Assembly: GCF_035222275.1 (NCBI RefSeq)
Contig: NC_085881.1
Coordinates: forward strand, 4,464,001-4,528,000
Reading direction: 5' to 3'
DNA length: 64,000 bases
DNA from: Podospora bellae-mahoneyi
Taxonomy: Eukaryota; Ascomycota; Sordariomycetes; Sordariales; Podosporaceae
Part shown: positions 21,662-34,161 of the stretch, piece after piece
How the letters are laid out: every line of letters begins with the position of its first letter
Numbering within the stretch: the first letter of the stretch is position 1
Translations under genes and position numbers: made by a program
Notes under the pieces: model-generated
What the model saw: the letters and a program-made list of their open reading frames with translations, nothing else
Told to the model about the DNA's origin: nothing
Database searches by the model: none

Positions 21662-23534
21662 GTAGGAGGAGGAGTGGCATTCACACCGGCTACCACAGGC
21701 CTTCTTGTTGGCACTGTCATAGTGCCCAACGCGATGGAGGCAACACAGCCACCACAGCAAATCGAAGTCCTGTAACAACCGGCAGGAGAGGCCAATGGCT
21801 GAAGGGAATAATTCTTTTCTGGACAGGAATAACAAGCCGACGCTTTACCAACTTCTTCTTTTTACCACGTCAGCTGTTTAACATGTTAGAAGTTGAACAT
21901 CTTTTGCCGCCCTAATTACCTAGCAAATGTCGGCGGTCTATGCTATTCAGCTTTATCTTTTGAGTTTCTTTTTGTGTGGCGTTGTTGCCCTGCTTGTTTC
22001 GCCCAAGTGTTTGTTACCTTTTACCTTGGACGGGCTTGCATTTAGCTTTCTTGTTTGGCTTGTTGTAGCTTTGATCTGGAATTGCGGATTCTCCTATGGG
22101 GGCTTCTTGAGCTTTGCTTTTCTGGCGAGCTACACAATCTTCTACGCTGCTTGGGCGATTGTTTGTACAAGGCGGTGGTCTGACTTTTTTGGTGGATTTC
22201 TAGTGGACGAGCTGGAAAATCAACATGGAGGGAGGTATGGTAAGGCGGGATGGGATGGAAACTGAGTGGAGGAAGATGAGGGCTTATGACATGGAAGATA
22301 TCACGGTGATGCGGGGTATAGGTTAGGATTTATCGACTTCGTGTGTGCGTATGGAAATGATATTAAATGAGGCGAGTGTTGGGAAACAAGGGGCCAAGAT
22401 GGGTGGACAGATATAGGCTGGTAGTGGTTATTGAGGACAAAGAGGGAAAGGAGAAGGGAAAAGGTGCATTCGACGCATCAAAACATCCAACACATTTGCC
22501 CTTTTTTAACCACGGACATGTTAACCCGCTATCAGCTTAGTTGGAAGAAAGAACGGAACCCGTTGTTTGTTGGTGGTGTGTCGATCCTTGGTTATTCTGC
22601 GCTGCTATTCACTGTGCTTTTCCGAGTGTGTTTTGTGATTTGCTGTTGTTGCTTAAGGGACGCCGCGCGTTAGGGGCATTTTTGCAAGGCGTTTATAGGG
22701 AGTGAAGGGGGCAGTTATCTGTCTTTGCATAGCGCTTTGCCTTTCTCTGTGACTTGGTCATTATGCTATTGTGGTGCGGGAAAGATAAGAAAAAGAAGCA
22801 AATGTAGAACTCATTTCTTTGTAATCATTACATTGGGTGGCTGGCGGTTTTTCGACTTGGGATGGGAACAAAAGTTGAGACTGGGGTTTGGATTTTGGTT
22901 GAAGTCTCTCATGAGCTGAGAGAGAAGACGACCAGCACGCTCATTATTATTCTGATTATATATAAACATTTTCTGCACTTTTTTTCTCTTTACCTTTTGG
23001 CAGATGTATATAACACTTGTTCAAGTGATGTTGTTTGTGCCAAACAACAGTGTTTTTCCACACTGCGTTGAGCACAGCCTCAGGAGCTCATTTCGTGTAA
23101 GTGAAGCAGTGAGGTGATCCCTGTTGTGCTGTGTTATGTTGCGTGGCATTTCATTCCATCCGGTCGATGACTCTTTTCGCAAGCATATTTTTGGCAACTG
23201 CGGCCTTTTTGTGTGAAATTGCCACGGTTTCAAGAAGAAGAAAAAATACGAAGTTGACACGGTGGTTGATGATTTTTGAGCGAGGCGCAGTTGAGGTTGG
23301 TGAAGAAGCTGTGGTGGTGCTATAAAAGCTCGGTGTGTGGCCTGCCCTCTGCAATTTCAGGGGGGGAGCATTTCCGAGTCCACTTTTTGTGACGACACTT
23401 TGTCACTTTGTCACTTATACCACAACACACACTCCCTTTTTTTGGACTTGACGGTTCTTTGCACCTTGACAATTTACGCTCGGTTTTTTTTTTTTTTTGT
23501 TTTTTTTTTTAACCAAAGACAAATTCTGGTTCAA
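21662..23534. other. Intergenic region before the CofD-family gene
   Basis: This holds the 3' UTR of the Btz gene and the promoter of the next gene. A TATAAAA lies near 23,320. Two long T runs separated by G (about 23,486-23,511) sit just upstream of the ATG. No gene is supported. Confidence 0.5.
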
Positions 23535-25356
23535 ATGGCTTCTAAGGTGAGCTCGAATTTGCCGTCGCCTCCTGGGGAGACTGCCAATGGCGGCAACAGG
23601 AGGTTGGGGATCACGGTATTTTCGGGAGGTATGTTCAATTGTGGTTTTCAATATTATGAAGAAAATGTCTTTGAGGTTATAGTATCTTTTCAATGCCATC
23701 TCTGAGAGTAGCTGCCCCATAGGACTCGCTGTTTCCAAGCGGCGCGATGTATACGTCTTATACATTTAGCTCGAGGTTCACTTACACATTCCCTAAAAAG
23801 CATTGCATAGACAGTTATACATATCAATCACCACTTACCACTGAGTTCGCACAACACTCGCCCATCATTTACGCCACCTACCTTGTAGTATACTAACCCA
23901 CCTCTCAGGCACAGCAGCCAACAATCTAGTCGACCTCTTCAACAGAATCGCCCGCCCATCATCCTCTTCCGGCACCCAGACCCCCACCTCCTCATCCGCC
24001 AGTAAAACTGGCTCCTCTAACGAAGTCAGCCGACAACGCCAGCTAAACTACATCATCCCCATCTCCGACAACGGCGGCTCATCCTCCGAACTCATCCGTT
24101 TTGTGGGGGGCCCCTCCGTAGGCGACATCCGCTCCCGCCTCGTCCGTCTCATTCCCACCACCCCCTCCAACCTCGCCTCCTCCTCCAAAGAAACCTCCTC
24201 CCTCCGCAACCTGTTTGAACACCGCCTCTCGCCCGACCCCATCGCCGCGAGGGGTCAGTGGGCCGATATCGTCGAGAGCCGCTCCCTACTATGGGCTTAC
24301 ATCCCAAACGAGAAAAAGGAGCTCATCCGTTCCGTGTTGAATATCCTGAATGCAGAAATCGTCAAGCGGGCAAGACCGCCAAATGTGTTCAACTTTGCCG
24401 GGGCGTCGGTGGGGAACATGTTCCTCACGGGAGCGAGGCTCTTGACGGGGAGTTTTGAGGCGGGGATTTACCTGCTGAGGATGATATGTGAGATTGGGGG
24501 GTGGGTGAGGGTGCTGCCGGCGGTGAACTCGAATCATACGCATCATATCAGTGCTGGGTGGGTTAACGGGGAGACGGGGGAGAGGGGGGTGTTGACCGGG
24601 CAGGTGGCTATTAGTCACCCTAGTGAGCCGACTAGCATTCCTGATGAGGGGTTGCCGCCGCATCATATGGAAGGAGGAGGGGGGATGGGGAGGTTGTTGG
24701 AGGTTGATGATGATGAGGGGAATATGCCGGGGAGTTTGCCTGTTTTGCGGAGGCAGAATTTGAAGTTTAGCAAGGAAGAGGAGGACGATTTACCGGGGGG
24801 ACAGGGGACGAGGATCGAGAGGGTTTGGTATATTAATTTGTATGGGCATGAGATTATGCCAAAGGCTAACCCGGAGGTGGTGAGGGAGCTGAGGGAGGGG
24901 ACCGAGGTGGTGGTGTATAGTGTGGGGAGTTTGTACACGAGCATTGTGCCGAGTTTGATATTGAGGGAGGTGGGGGAGGCGATTGAGAAGGTTGAAGGGA
25001 TTAGGAAGAAGGTGTTGATTTTGAATAGCAAGTTGGACAGGGAGACGAGGGGGATGGATGCGAGTGGGTTTATCAAGGCGATTTGGAGGGCTTGTGTGGA
25101 GAGTCGGAGGCCGGAGGATGTGGAATTGTTGGAGTGGAGGAGGGTGGTAACGCATTTGGTGTTTATTGATCCGGAGATGGTGGAGGAGAGGGAGATGAGG
25201 AAGAATATGCCACAGGTTGGTGTGGAATTTTTGGAAAAGCTGGGGATTCACTGTGCTCCGGTTCAGGGGAGGGCAGTGGGAGAGGGTAAGGCGAGGATGA
25301 TGAGGTATGATGAGGAGGAGTTGAGAGAGACGTTGGAGAGGATTATCAATATGTGA
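23535..25356 (+). CDS. CofD / UPF0052 family protein
   Basis: The family is named for CofD, the 2-phospho-L-lactate transferase of coenzyme F420 synthesis. It also includes bacterial YvcK/GlmR and fungal proteins such as yeast YNL011C, whose role is unsettled. Exons 23535-23628 and 23909-25356 (280-nt intron) give 513 aa. The splice completes the N-terminal signature FSGGTAANNLVD (residues ~29-40), the usual GGTG-like nucleotide/phosphate loop. Other family motifs are PISDNGGSSSELIR, GPSVGDIRSRL, NFAGASVGNMFLTGARL and YSVGSLYTSIVPSLI. Fungi are not known to make F420, so the archaeal reaction should not be assumed. The coding sequence switches from C-rich in the first third to strongly G-rich (GGG, AGG, TTG codons) later. 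Confidence 0.88.
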
Positions 25357-27775
25357 GCTGTGAAAGAGGTCTCACAATGGGCAAGTATTTTCTCAAGCGG
25401 TTATCTCTTTTGGAGGCACAACAGCCTGGAACGTGCACAGCGGTGCTTCTTTGTGGAATAGATTAGAGCGTTGATGTTGTACAAAGGTGGTCTGAGATAA
25501 ATATATACATATAAATTACACAAACTACTCTGGCCAGGTCGTGTTGGTCTCGGAAAGTTACCTAACTGTGATCGCGGGAGATGTGCATGCAGAAACGCCC
25601 AGGCTTGTCCTCCGCCTTGCTTTTACGTGGTAGGGGAAGGCCTCGTGGCATATCGCCAGGCCTTGACCGAGTCGGCATCGAATCAAATCCAGATGACTAA
25701 AACGCCTGAGAGGGGCAACACAGCATCTGCGCCTCTGGCTAGCTGTTCATGTTGCGGCAACCCATATAAAACACGAATAAATAACAGGATCTGGAATTCA
25801 GGACACCGAGATCGGAACATTCTTCCCTGAATGATGTTCACTCGGTGGGAAATCAGTTTCGGCTGGTATATATCAGCCTCCTGTTTCTGCCTCTAACAGC
25901 ACTTGAGAATGGGAAATCGAAATCTTTTCACAAACAAAACAGCCTCGGTCTACGAGAGGAGATACGAATAGCCAGACCGTCCGGTGGATGCCCCGCCGTC
26001 TGGAAGCGAGTTTCGGGTCAGATGATTGGTAACGGGAGCACAAGGCAGCTTGACTTTATATATACGACTCGGATGAGCTGTACACCGTCCTGCGCGGACC
26101 ATGGGGCCTGTACCACTTACAGCCTGATCTCTTCATGCAGCCAGCATCCAGCCCGGTCTGGAATGCTTGAAATGTATGCGAGAAGTTAAGGGGCGTGACA
26201 GAGGGGGATCAGCCTCTCGGAGTAGGGATGCGAATTGGAGAAGGCATGGAAAAGGCAAAGACGTCGTCGGCCCTTTAAAACAGGTCGACGTAATCCTTGC
26301 CGCCGCTTACCATCACCCTTGCAAGACTTGCTTGAGCTGTCAGTGGCCAATAGAGGCTCGTGATCAGATGCAAAGTGCATTTCCAGTGCATCTCCAAAAG
26401 AGGTGCGTGGTAGGCTCCGAGTCGATCTGACAGGATGGGAAAGTGGGGAGCTTGACGTGCTGCATGGGACTGGGCGTTGTTCCGCTTGGCTGGGGGGCGG
26501 GTCCTGATTTGCCCCACCTAGGTCGCCCAGCACAGCAACCAACGCAACTCCACGTGAGGGGTCAGCTCCCAAGGTGCCGCCCAGATAGGCTTTCGAGGTT
26601 CCATTTTCCTTATCGCGCTCTAACAATGCTGCTGTATCGCGGGGATAACTCCCATGGGCCCATTCTGACCCCCATTTGACATGGACCGGACCGTGTTTGC
26701 CTGCTTTCCGAGTGCGTCAACAAAGTGTCGTCCTGTCCCCACAGAACTGCATGAGATATAAGAGCCATCATCCCGACACTCGCGTCCCGTCATCGTCGTC
26801 ATCACCGCCATCCGCCAGCCAGCAGCCTCCACCCCTCAACCATCAACCAGCACATTCGACAGCCTTCTCAGATAGCTGACATATCGAATTGGAATTATTC
26901 AATCTAATCCAAGGCAAGTGGTGACAGCCTTGAGTGGCTCCCATACCCGCGCCCAGATCACTCCAAAAAGAGCCAACAGCCTGTCCCAGACAAAGAAGGG
27001 TGACGACACGACGGCCACCTGACAAACAATTAGTTTGACCAGACTACCATTGTGGGTTTGGTCTGCGCAGAACATAGGCAGCCCCAAAGGACGAGTCCCA
27101 GAGCCGTCAGATCACTCTGCTGTAAATACCGGCATGTTGTTAGCGGGCACGGTCTCTTGATGCACCCCAGTGTTTGGGCCAACCTTATCCATGAATAACA
27201 CGGGAGAAGTATCGCTGACCGCCTCCTGTTAGTCGTCCCGTAGGTCTCACCCATTTGACCGCCCAAGCGCCAGCTGTTCGCCTCTTTACGACGGCCGTTT
27301 GCCTCCTGGAATTACGAGGCGCCCCATCTGCCTAGATAGCTAGCCTATCAACCACCAGGTACTCCGTACCTACCTTTGTTGGGCAACACCACCCCCTCTG
27401 TCCAATCCCCCCCAGCTTTCACTTGACTTCCTTACCTTACTGCCTGAGGCCCGTCTGTCTGTGGTCATTGCGTCGCTCCCCTCCAAAGCTTCCGACCGAC
27501 CATCCCATTTTGTCCCCATCTCCCCCCCTTCCTTCCTTCCTTCCATCCATCCTCCTCGCAAGGGCATCCAGCTCTTTCAATCACCGGCCTCGACTTTCAA
27601 CACCCAGTCCCCGCCGCTTACAATTGTACACCACAGCATACAAGTAATCCCCGATCTTCCGGACCGATACCTCCCAGTTGGACATCCAGTCCTGCCTCCC
27701 CAGACTTTGTCCGCTGCAATCAAGGGAGGGCAATCATTACGACACCTGTCTTGCTCACGAGCAGCATTTTAGGTC
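25357..27775. other. Intergenic region and 5' leader of the NBR1 gene
   Basis: No gene could be supported. An open frame at 25845-26189 lacks a real ATG. The stretch from about 27,400 on is pyrimidine-rich with TTCC repeats (27,530-27,545), typical of a fungal core promoter or leader. Confidence 0.4.
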
Positions 27776-27986
27776 GTGAGTCGCTCCCGCTCTTTGGCTT
27801 TTGACACATGCAACCAAACACCCCCGCCTCACGTCCAGTCAGCATGTGGTCTGTGCCGCTGGGCCAGCCTCTCCGCTCTTTCTCTCACCTGCCCATCATC
27901 TCGACCATCAACACCGCCATTCACAACATTGCTGTTTCTTCAAAAGCATCAGTTTTCATCGCTTGCTAACTGATATCTGCCCCCAG
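27776..27986 (+). other. Probable 5' UTR intron of the NBR1 gene
   Basis: The donor GTGAGT is at 27776. A perfect CTAAC branch site lies about 18 nt before the acceptor CCCCAG ending at 27986, six bases upstream of the NBR1 start codon. Its length is 211 nt. Confidence 0.6.
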
Positions 27987-27992
27987 GCAATC

Positions 27993-30662
27993 ATGTCCGC
28001 CGCCACTATGGCCCCTAACATGGCGGCAGCTCCTCAGGTCACGCCAGCTACTCTTGTCACCCTCAAAGTCAACTATCATGGCTCAACCCGCCGATTCAAG
28101 CTCCCTCTGCGGGAAATGGTTCCTGCGTTTCTGGAAAACAGGGTGAGTTTGGCCGTTTCTCGACTTGACAACGATGATACTGATGGCTCTGGATAGATCC
28201 GAGGAGTTCTGAACATTCGCCCCGATGCCGATGTTGTGTTTGAAAGATACTCCGACTCTGCCACCTCTTACGTAGTGCTGGACAAGGCCAACACCTCAGT
28301 ATACAAGCAGCTCTACCGTGCTGCTAAAGCTAAGCAGAAGCTCAGGCTTCGTGTGACAGTGAAGGAGACGCCAGCACAAGCATCCCTCGATTCGCTCATT
28401 CAAGCTGCCGAGCCCGCTGAAACCCCCGTGGAGAAGGTTGCCGAAGAGCCTGTCGAAAAGCCAACTCTGCCGATTCCGAAAGAGTTGATTGAGACCAGAA
28501 TTACCGAAGCCAAGGCTGCCGTGGCCGCCAGGGAAGGACCTAAGCCTGCTTCGGTGGCCGATGAGGTTGAGGAAGAAGCACCTGCAGCAGTCTCGAGCCC
28601 TGCCGAAACTTCCGAGGAGATCGAGCAACCTACACCCGTCGAGCCAGTCCAACCTCTGAAGATCCCAGACGCCGTCCTCGCTGATTACGAAATGGCCATT
28701 TCGAAGTTGGAGCAACAGAGTCAGGCACGTTTCGCTGCCGAGATGAACCTCGTGCCCCCTGCTATCAGGTCAAACTATGCTGTTTGCTGTAACAGCTGCG
28801 ACAAGAATGTTCCTGACATGCATTATCACTGCTCAAAGTGCGACGGCGGCGATTTCGATCTCTGCCCGGGGTGTGTGGATCAAGGTGTCGCTTGCTACGG
28901 CGCTGACCACTGGTTGATCAAGCGGTTCATCAAGAACGGCGTTATCATCAGCAGCACCACCGAGACGCTGCCTCCCAAGCAGGTCAAGCAAGCAGCTCCT
29001 CCCTCCCCTCCATCTCCCCCAAGCCCTGCGGCCGAGAAGCCATCCACCCCCTCAGCTTCAGAGCGCATCATTCCCATTTTTAACGGCCTCGCCTACTCCA
29101 GCATGCGCACTTGCAACTGCTGCGTCCGGGAGCTCCCCGAGGTGGACTTTGTCCACTGCTCGACCTGCGAGGATTATGACCTTTGCCGAAGTTGTTTCGC
29201 CAAGAACACCCATGGTCACCACCCCAAGCACACCTTCGTTGCCGCTGTTGAGGGTACACGCTTGGAGCCTGATGTGGTTCGCCGTCTCGGTGCTGGCCGT
29301 GGCCAAAAGCACAATGCCATTTGCGACGGTTGCGATACTAACATTCGCGGCATTCGTCACAAGTGCCTGAACTGTCCTGACTGGGATTATTGCAGCGAGT
29401 GCATGGCGAACGCCTCTTTTATTCACCCCGGTCATCGGTTCGTGCCCATCTACGAGCCACTCGAGTACGCCGGTATTTCCGACTTGTTCGCCCGCCCTAC
29501 TCACCAGGGTATCTGCTGCGACGGTCCCCTCTGCTCAGCTAACCGCAACAACTACACCTACATCACGGGAGACCGTTACAAGTGCGCTGTTTGCAATGAT
29601 ACCGACTTTTGCGAGGCTTGCGAAGCCAGCCCTGCCAACACCCACAACAAAACTCATCCTCTCATCAAGTTCAAGACGCCCGTTAGACACGTCAGCGTCA
29701 CCACCACAGGAGAAAATGAGAACGGCCGTGCCATCCCTACCATGGGAGATCGCCGTCCTCGTGTGACCACTTCTCGAGCTACCGAGACTGTCAACGCCCC
29801 TGTGCTGTCGTCTTCCAACGTGCAGACTGTCATTGACGTGAAGCCCGTGGAGCACGAGATCAACAAGGAGGTGGAGGAGAAGCCTGCTGAGAAGGTCGAG
29901 ATCAAGACTGAGACGACCGAGGTGAGGCCTGTGGAGCAGGTTGCTCCTGCCACTCCAGCTGAGCTCGTCGCCGTGTTCATCAAGGACACCGTTGCTGATG
30001 GCACCGTCATGGAGCCCAACCACGTCTTTGAGCAGACCTGGATTCTTCGCAACGAGGGCAAGACAGCGTGGCCCGCTGGCTGCTCTGTCATGTTTGTTGG
30101 CGGCGACTATATGGGTCATGTTGACTCGACTCACCCGGCTGCTACCCAGGACCTCCGTGCGTCCAACGTCTCGACTGTCTGCTATTCCCCCATCCTCCCT
30201 GGAGAGGAATTCCCCTTCACTGTCTTGCTCAGAACTCCTCTACGCACCGGTAGAATTGTTTCCAACTGGCGTTTGACCACTCCCGATGGTCTCAAGTTCG
30301 GCCATCGCCTATGGTGCGACGTCAAGGTCGAGCAACCCAAGTCGGTCGCTCCTGTTGTTTCCGAGCCAGTGAAGGAGGAGCGCGAGGTCATCGCCAAGCC
30401 CGAGCCTGCGCTTGCACCCAAGGAAGAGGTTCAGCTTCACCAGAGCCAGATGATCTTCCCCAAGCTTGAGAAGGAATCGCCCGTCTCCAGCTTGCACGAG
30501 GATGACAAGTCTGAGTCGGCGGTTACGTACGAGCAGTACGAAGACTGCGAGGATGATGACTGGGATGCTGCCGAGTCGGAGGAGGGATTCATGACCGACG
30601 AAGAATACGACATCCTCGATGCTTCCGACGAGGAATACTCCGAGGCTCATTCTCGCAAATAA
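27993..30662 (+). CDS. nbr1: NBR1-type selective autophagy receptor
   Basis: NBR1 receptors gather cargo and dock it to Atg8 on autophagic membranes. Exons 27993-28142 and 28197-30662 give 871 aa. Order of parts: a PB1-like ubiquitin-fold domain (about 20-105); a Pro/Glu linker; four ZZ zinc fingers at about 244-290, 353-400, 422-470 and 488-545, each with paired CxxC sets (CCNSC, CNCC, CDGC, CDGPLC); an FW/NBR1 domain at about 638-758 with the typical NHVFEQTWILRNEGKTAWP segment; and an acidic C-terminus. A likely Atg8-interacting motif, EEYDIL, lies near residue 853 with acidic residues before it. There is no UBA domain. Fission yeast Nbr1 also combines several ZZ domains with FW and lacks UBA, and delivers vacuolar hydrolases. 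The cargo here is unknown. Confidence 0.9.
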
Positions 30663-31467
30663 GTATTCAGCAACGGTATCTCGATGGATCATGACATGAA
30701 CTCCTGTCTCCCGGCTGGACCCGCGAACACCACCCCGTGGTTTCTTAGGTAACCATAGCGGGATGTACACTAAATACTGTGTATCACGGGACAATGTGCG
30801 AACGCTGGTACACGGTGAGCAGCTAGGCACATGCCACTAGGCGCTGTATGGTGGAATAAGATGGCCGGTCTCTTTTGGGTTGATTTTGGTTTGCGGTTGG
30901 TTGGATGGCCATTCATTCTTTGCTGAGGAACTCAAAACAACCTTGATTAGGATTGCGGCTCGGTCAGGAGCACCAAAAACAAACCAGGCGGTCAACTCTT
31001 CTGGTTCGCACTGGCAGTTTTGAGGTGATCTCTTCTACCATTTTTCAAAGTGCGTGGGGCGAAACAGAATCTAGGAGCCCAACACGGGCAAAAAGGGGTG
31101 GTATCATTCAGGGCTTGTCTGCCTTGTTTTTTCCTTGTCTTTTTTCTACTTTTACTTTTGCTTTTACTGAAGATAACGTGGTCATGGGTTGAAATTAAGT
31201 CTTCTCTTTATTTTGCTTTGTCAAGTGCAACTTTTCGGGTCAGGCAACTCAATTTCAGATTGTTATTCTTAGTTTTCACGATAAGTCACTCCGCAGTTAG
31301 GGAAAGGTTAGCGAATAGGAACAAATGAACCAATCATGACGAAGTCTTCGTCCGCTTCTTGTGTTGACTGTGATTTTGAACACACAAATGGGTATACTAT
31401 CTATTAGATATGAAAGTCTTTCCAATCCCAACCTGATCATTACATTCCTAGAAAGAAAGGTTGCATT
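30663..31467. other. Convergent 3' intergenic region
   Basis: The 3' UTRs of nbr1 and the Nop13-type gene meet here. No gene is visible. Confidence 0.5.
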
Positions 31468-32778
31468 CTACTCGAAAGTGGTCTTCTTGCCCGCCGGCGC
31501 AACAACCGCACCAGTAAGCCTAGCCACGTTGATATCCTGGTGGAACTTGGCCCCCTTGGCCTCCATCCTCCTCTCCTTCATCGGCACCCACACCTTCTTC
31601 TCCTTAACCTCTGCAACACCTTCACCACCAGCACCATTCTGCTCCCTCCTTTGGGCAGCGCCCTTCCCTCTGAACCTCTTTTGGTATCTCGTCTGGTCGT
31701 CCTCCGCCAGCTCAATCTTGAGCGTCCTGCCCAACAGCTGATTAACCCACCATTTCCTCGTCTTGACTCTGGGTTCCTCTTTTGGCACAGCCTTCTTTTT
31801 TGGCTTCTCCTCTTTCTCCTCATCATCATTGCCATCCTTTTCCTCCGCTTGCTTCTCCGTGCCGTCGTCGGCTTTGTCCTCCTCCTTCTCATCCACATCC
31901 ATAAAATCCTCCACCGTGTCGATCGTCTCCTTGACCTTGACAAACCCCTTTACCGCCCACTGCGCCGCGTCCGCAGTCTCAAAATTCACCCACCCGTATC
32001 CCTTGCACTTGCCCGTATCCTCAAACGTAGCCACCTTCACCCATCTGATCGGCCCACACTTGTGGAAGTGTTCCCTCAGATCATCCTCCGTTACCTGGAA
32101 GGATAGATTCCCCACAAAGACCTTGGTTGATGTGCTCGCTGGAGTGGCGGTGGTAGCAGCGGTAGATGACTTAGCCCCATTGGTGAGGTCAACAGGCGCG
32201 GGCTCTTCCTTCTTTTCTGGACGGCCCTCGAAGGACTTGGCGTCTTTGATGAGGACTTTGCGGCGGTACCATTCCGTTTCTGAGAGGGCAATGGCCGCGA
32301 CGTTGGCTTCAAAGGTGGCGAAATCGACGTAGGCAAAGCCACGGTTTTCGGTGGGGTTTTTCGGACCGGCGCCGGGGGCCGAGGTGGGTTTGGCGGTGGG
32401 GAGATGGACGCGGGTGATGTCGTCCAAAGTGATGGTGCCGCCCGAGTTGTCGACAAACCACTGTTTGAGTTCTGGCTTTGTGACTGTGAAGCGGAGGTTG
32501 CCGATCCAGATGCCGTAGGGGGAGCGTTCTTTCTTTTCCTTTTTGGTCTTATCGGTCTTGGGGGTGTCGGAGTCAGAGTTGGAGCCCCCGTCGTCAGATT
32601 TGGGCTTTGCCGGAAGGGATTTGCCTTTTTTGAGGAGACGTTTGGCCTTTTTGGAGGGGGGTTCGGGGAGGTTGACATCGACTTCGATTTCGGTGAGGTC
32701 GGTCTTGCGCTTTTTGGAGGAGATCTTGTCTTTCTTGACCTCGGGAGAGGATGGTGGAGAGGATGGATCGGATGCCAT
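31468..32778 (-). CDS. nop13: Nop13-type nucleolar RNA-binding protein, two RRMs
   Basis: Yeast Nop13 is a nucleolar protein of pre-60S particles. This intronless gene encodes 436 aa. The N-terminus is Lys-rich with likely nuclear/nucleolar signals (SSKKRKTD, KKAKRLLKKGK). RRM1 covers about 88-185 with RNP2 IWIGNL and RNP1 NRGFAYVDF. RRM2 covers about 220-295 with RNP2 VFVGNL and RNP1 CKGYGWVNF. A long acidic/Lys linker follows, then a basic tail with KTRKWWVNQLLGRTLKIELA and QTRYQKRFRGKG, as in Nop13 relatives. The sense strand is C-rich at the 5' end and G/A-rich at the 3' end. It converges with nbr1 and diverges from sts1. Confidence 0.82.
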   Translation of the reverse strand: MASDPSSPPSSPEVKKDKISSKKRKTDLTEIEVDVNLPEPPSKKAKRLLKKGKSLPAKPKSDDGGSNSDSDTPKTDKTKKEKKERSPYGIWIGNLRFTVTKPELKQWFVDNSGGTITLDDITRVHLPTAKPTSAPGAGPKNPTENRGFAYVDFATFEANVAAIALSETEWYRRKVLIKDAKSFEGRPEKKEEPAPVDLTNGAKSSTAATTATPASTSTKVFVGNLSFQVTEDDLREHFHKCGPIRWVKVATFEDTGKCKGYGWVNFETADAAQWAVKGFVKVKETIDTVEDFMDVDEKEEDKADDGTEKQAEEKDGNDDEEKEEKPKKKAVPKEEPRVKTRKWWVNQLLGRTLKIELAEDDQTRYQKRFRGKGAAQRREQNGAGGEGVAEVKEKKVWVPMKERRMEAKGAKFHQDINVARLTGAVVAPAGKKTTFE

Positions 32779-34161
32779 TGTTATTGTGGTGGCAGTGGGA
32801 GAAAACGAGTTGTCTGGGATGGTCGAGGTTAGGACCGGTGATGTTCTCCAGTGCGCAAGCAGGCAAGATGGGAATTTTGGGCAGTGTTGGAAATTTTACT
32901 TGAGCGATAAGCGATAAGGAAACAAGCATCCGTCGATTGCGCGGGGCTCGGCAGGTAGCCGCACTTCCACCGACTGCTCCACACCCCGCTAGATCGCAGT
33001 TCAGCTTCAATGGCGGCACCGGCCAGATACACACGAACGACGGTCGCTGAGCTAATTTGTCTCGTGTAACCAGTCGGTTTGGTTGTATGGTAAGCCCTCG
33101 AGGAAGCTACAGTATATCACTTGTATAGAATAGAGCACTAGGGGCTATAGAATCACGAGTTTGACACAGCAACACAACAAAGACTGGATCTTAATACATG
33201 CACATTTGCGTCGATGGAGTACACAACCATGGATGACCCTCAAACACCGAGGTTGTCCCGCGGCCACACGCATTGTCAGGTAACAAACATGTCGGGTAGG
33301 TACCTGAGGTGTGCGATAACAGGGATGTGGTATTCGTCATCAGGCGGTCATGGGGGAGGGTGTTTTGCGCCGCTCCCAAACATGCACCTCCTGAAGCTTC
33401 CGAAGAATGTAAGGGGCGGTTGCCAATCTTCTTCTTATGGCCTTCATGTAGAGCCCATGGATCTTGATCTGGAAACTGGTCTCGTGGGACTGAAGTCAGT
33501 TCTTCCAGCCGTCTGTGACGGGCAACAAGCAAGCTGGATCCAAAGCTGGTGGATCCATTGGTACCCGATCCGTTGCTAAGGTAAAGATCCCATTAAAACT
33601 CACGTGCTATTAATGGGGGTAGCTTGGCAGAGAACAAATGCAACAACAACAGGAACCTTTTCACGTTAGACCGCTTTTGTTCCTCTGGCTAAAGAAAGAC
33701 GCAGATGCAACAAACACTGCGTGCGCTGTTCCATGAAAGACTGCATATGTGTGCAAGGCAGGAGACTGCCTCTTTGGGCTAGCACAGGCCCATCGCCAGC
33801 AAACCAGCAGCGGGCAAATTCCTCGTCGGCTCTCCACTCCGGCGCAGCCGTTGCTCCCCTAAACTTCCTTTGACCACCTCACACTTCACTTCCTGACTGG
33901 TCCGACCCAAGCCTGCGAGCCGGGGTCGCCTGGATGCTCTCTGGTCACTCTCCGCCGCACCTCCCTCAATTTTCCCATCCCACTCCACACAGACCGCCGC
34001 CTCTCATCTTCCTCCAATTCACCATCTGACATCTGGCAATCGGCGAGTCGTCCGCTCTGCTGCGCTGTCGCCCAAACCCAACCAGACAAACCCTCGCAGT
34101 CCACAAACCCGACGTCGCTAAGCTGCAGAGGGACCTGCTTTGCTGCACCCGCAACCGCACA
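32779..34161. other. Divergent promoter region between nop13 and sts1
   Basis: No gene is supported. A plus-strand open frame at 33214-33579 (121 aa) has no recognisable domain. The pyrimidine-rich run at 33,850-34,150 probably belongs to the sts1 leader. Confidence 0.4.

Noticed and set aside
25845-26189. Open frame of 114 codons with a hydrophobic start and seven cysteines, like a small secreted protein
   Set aside because: The frame begins with GTG, not ATG. The nearby ATGs are in another frame that stops after about 20 codons, and no intron rescues it.
33214-33579. Plus-strand 121-codon open frame between nop13 and sts1
   Set aside because: Low similarity to real proteins, irregular codon use, and location in a divergent promoter region.
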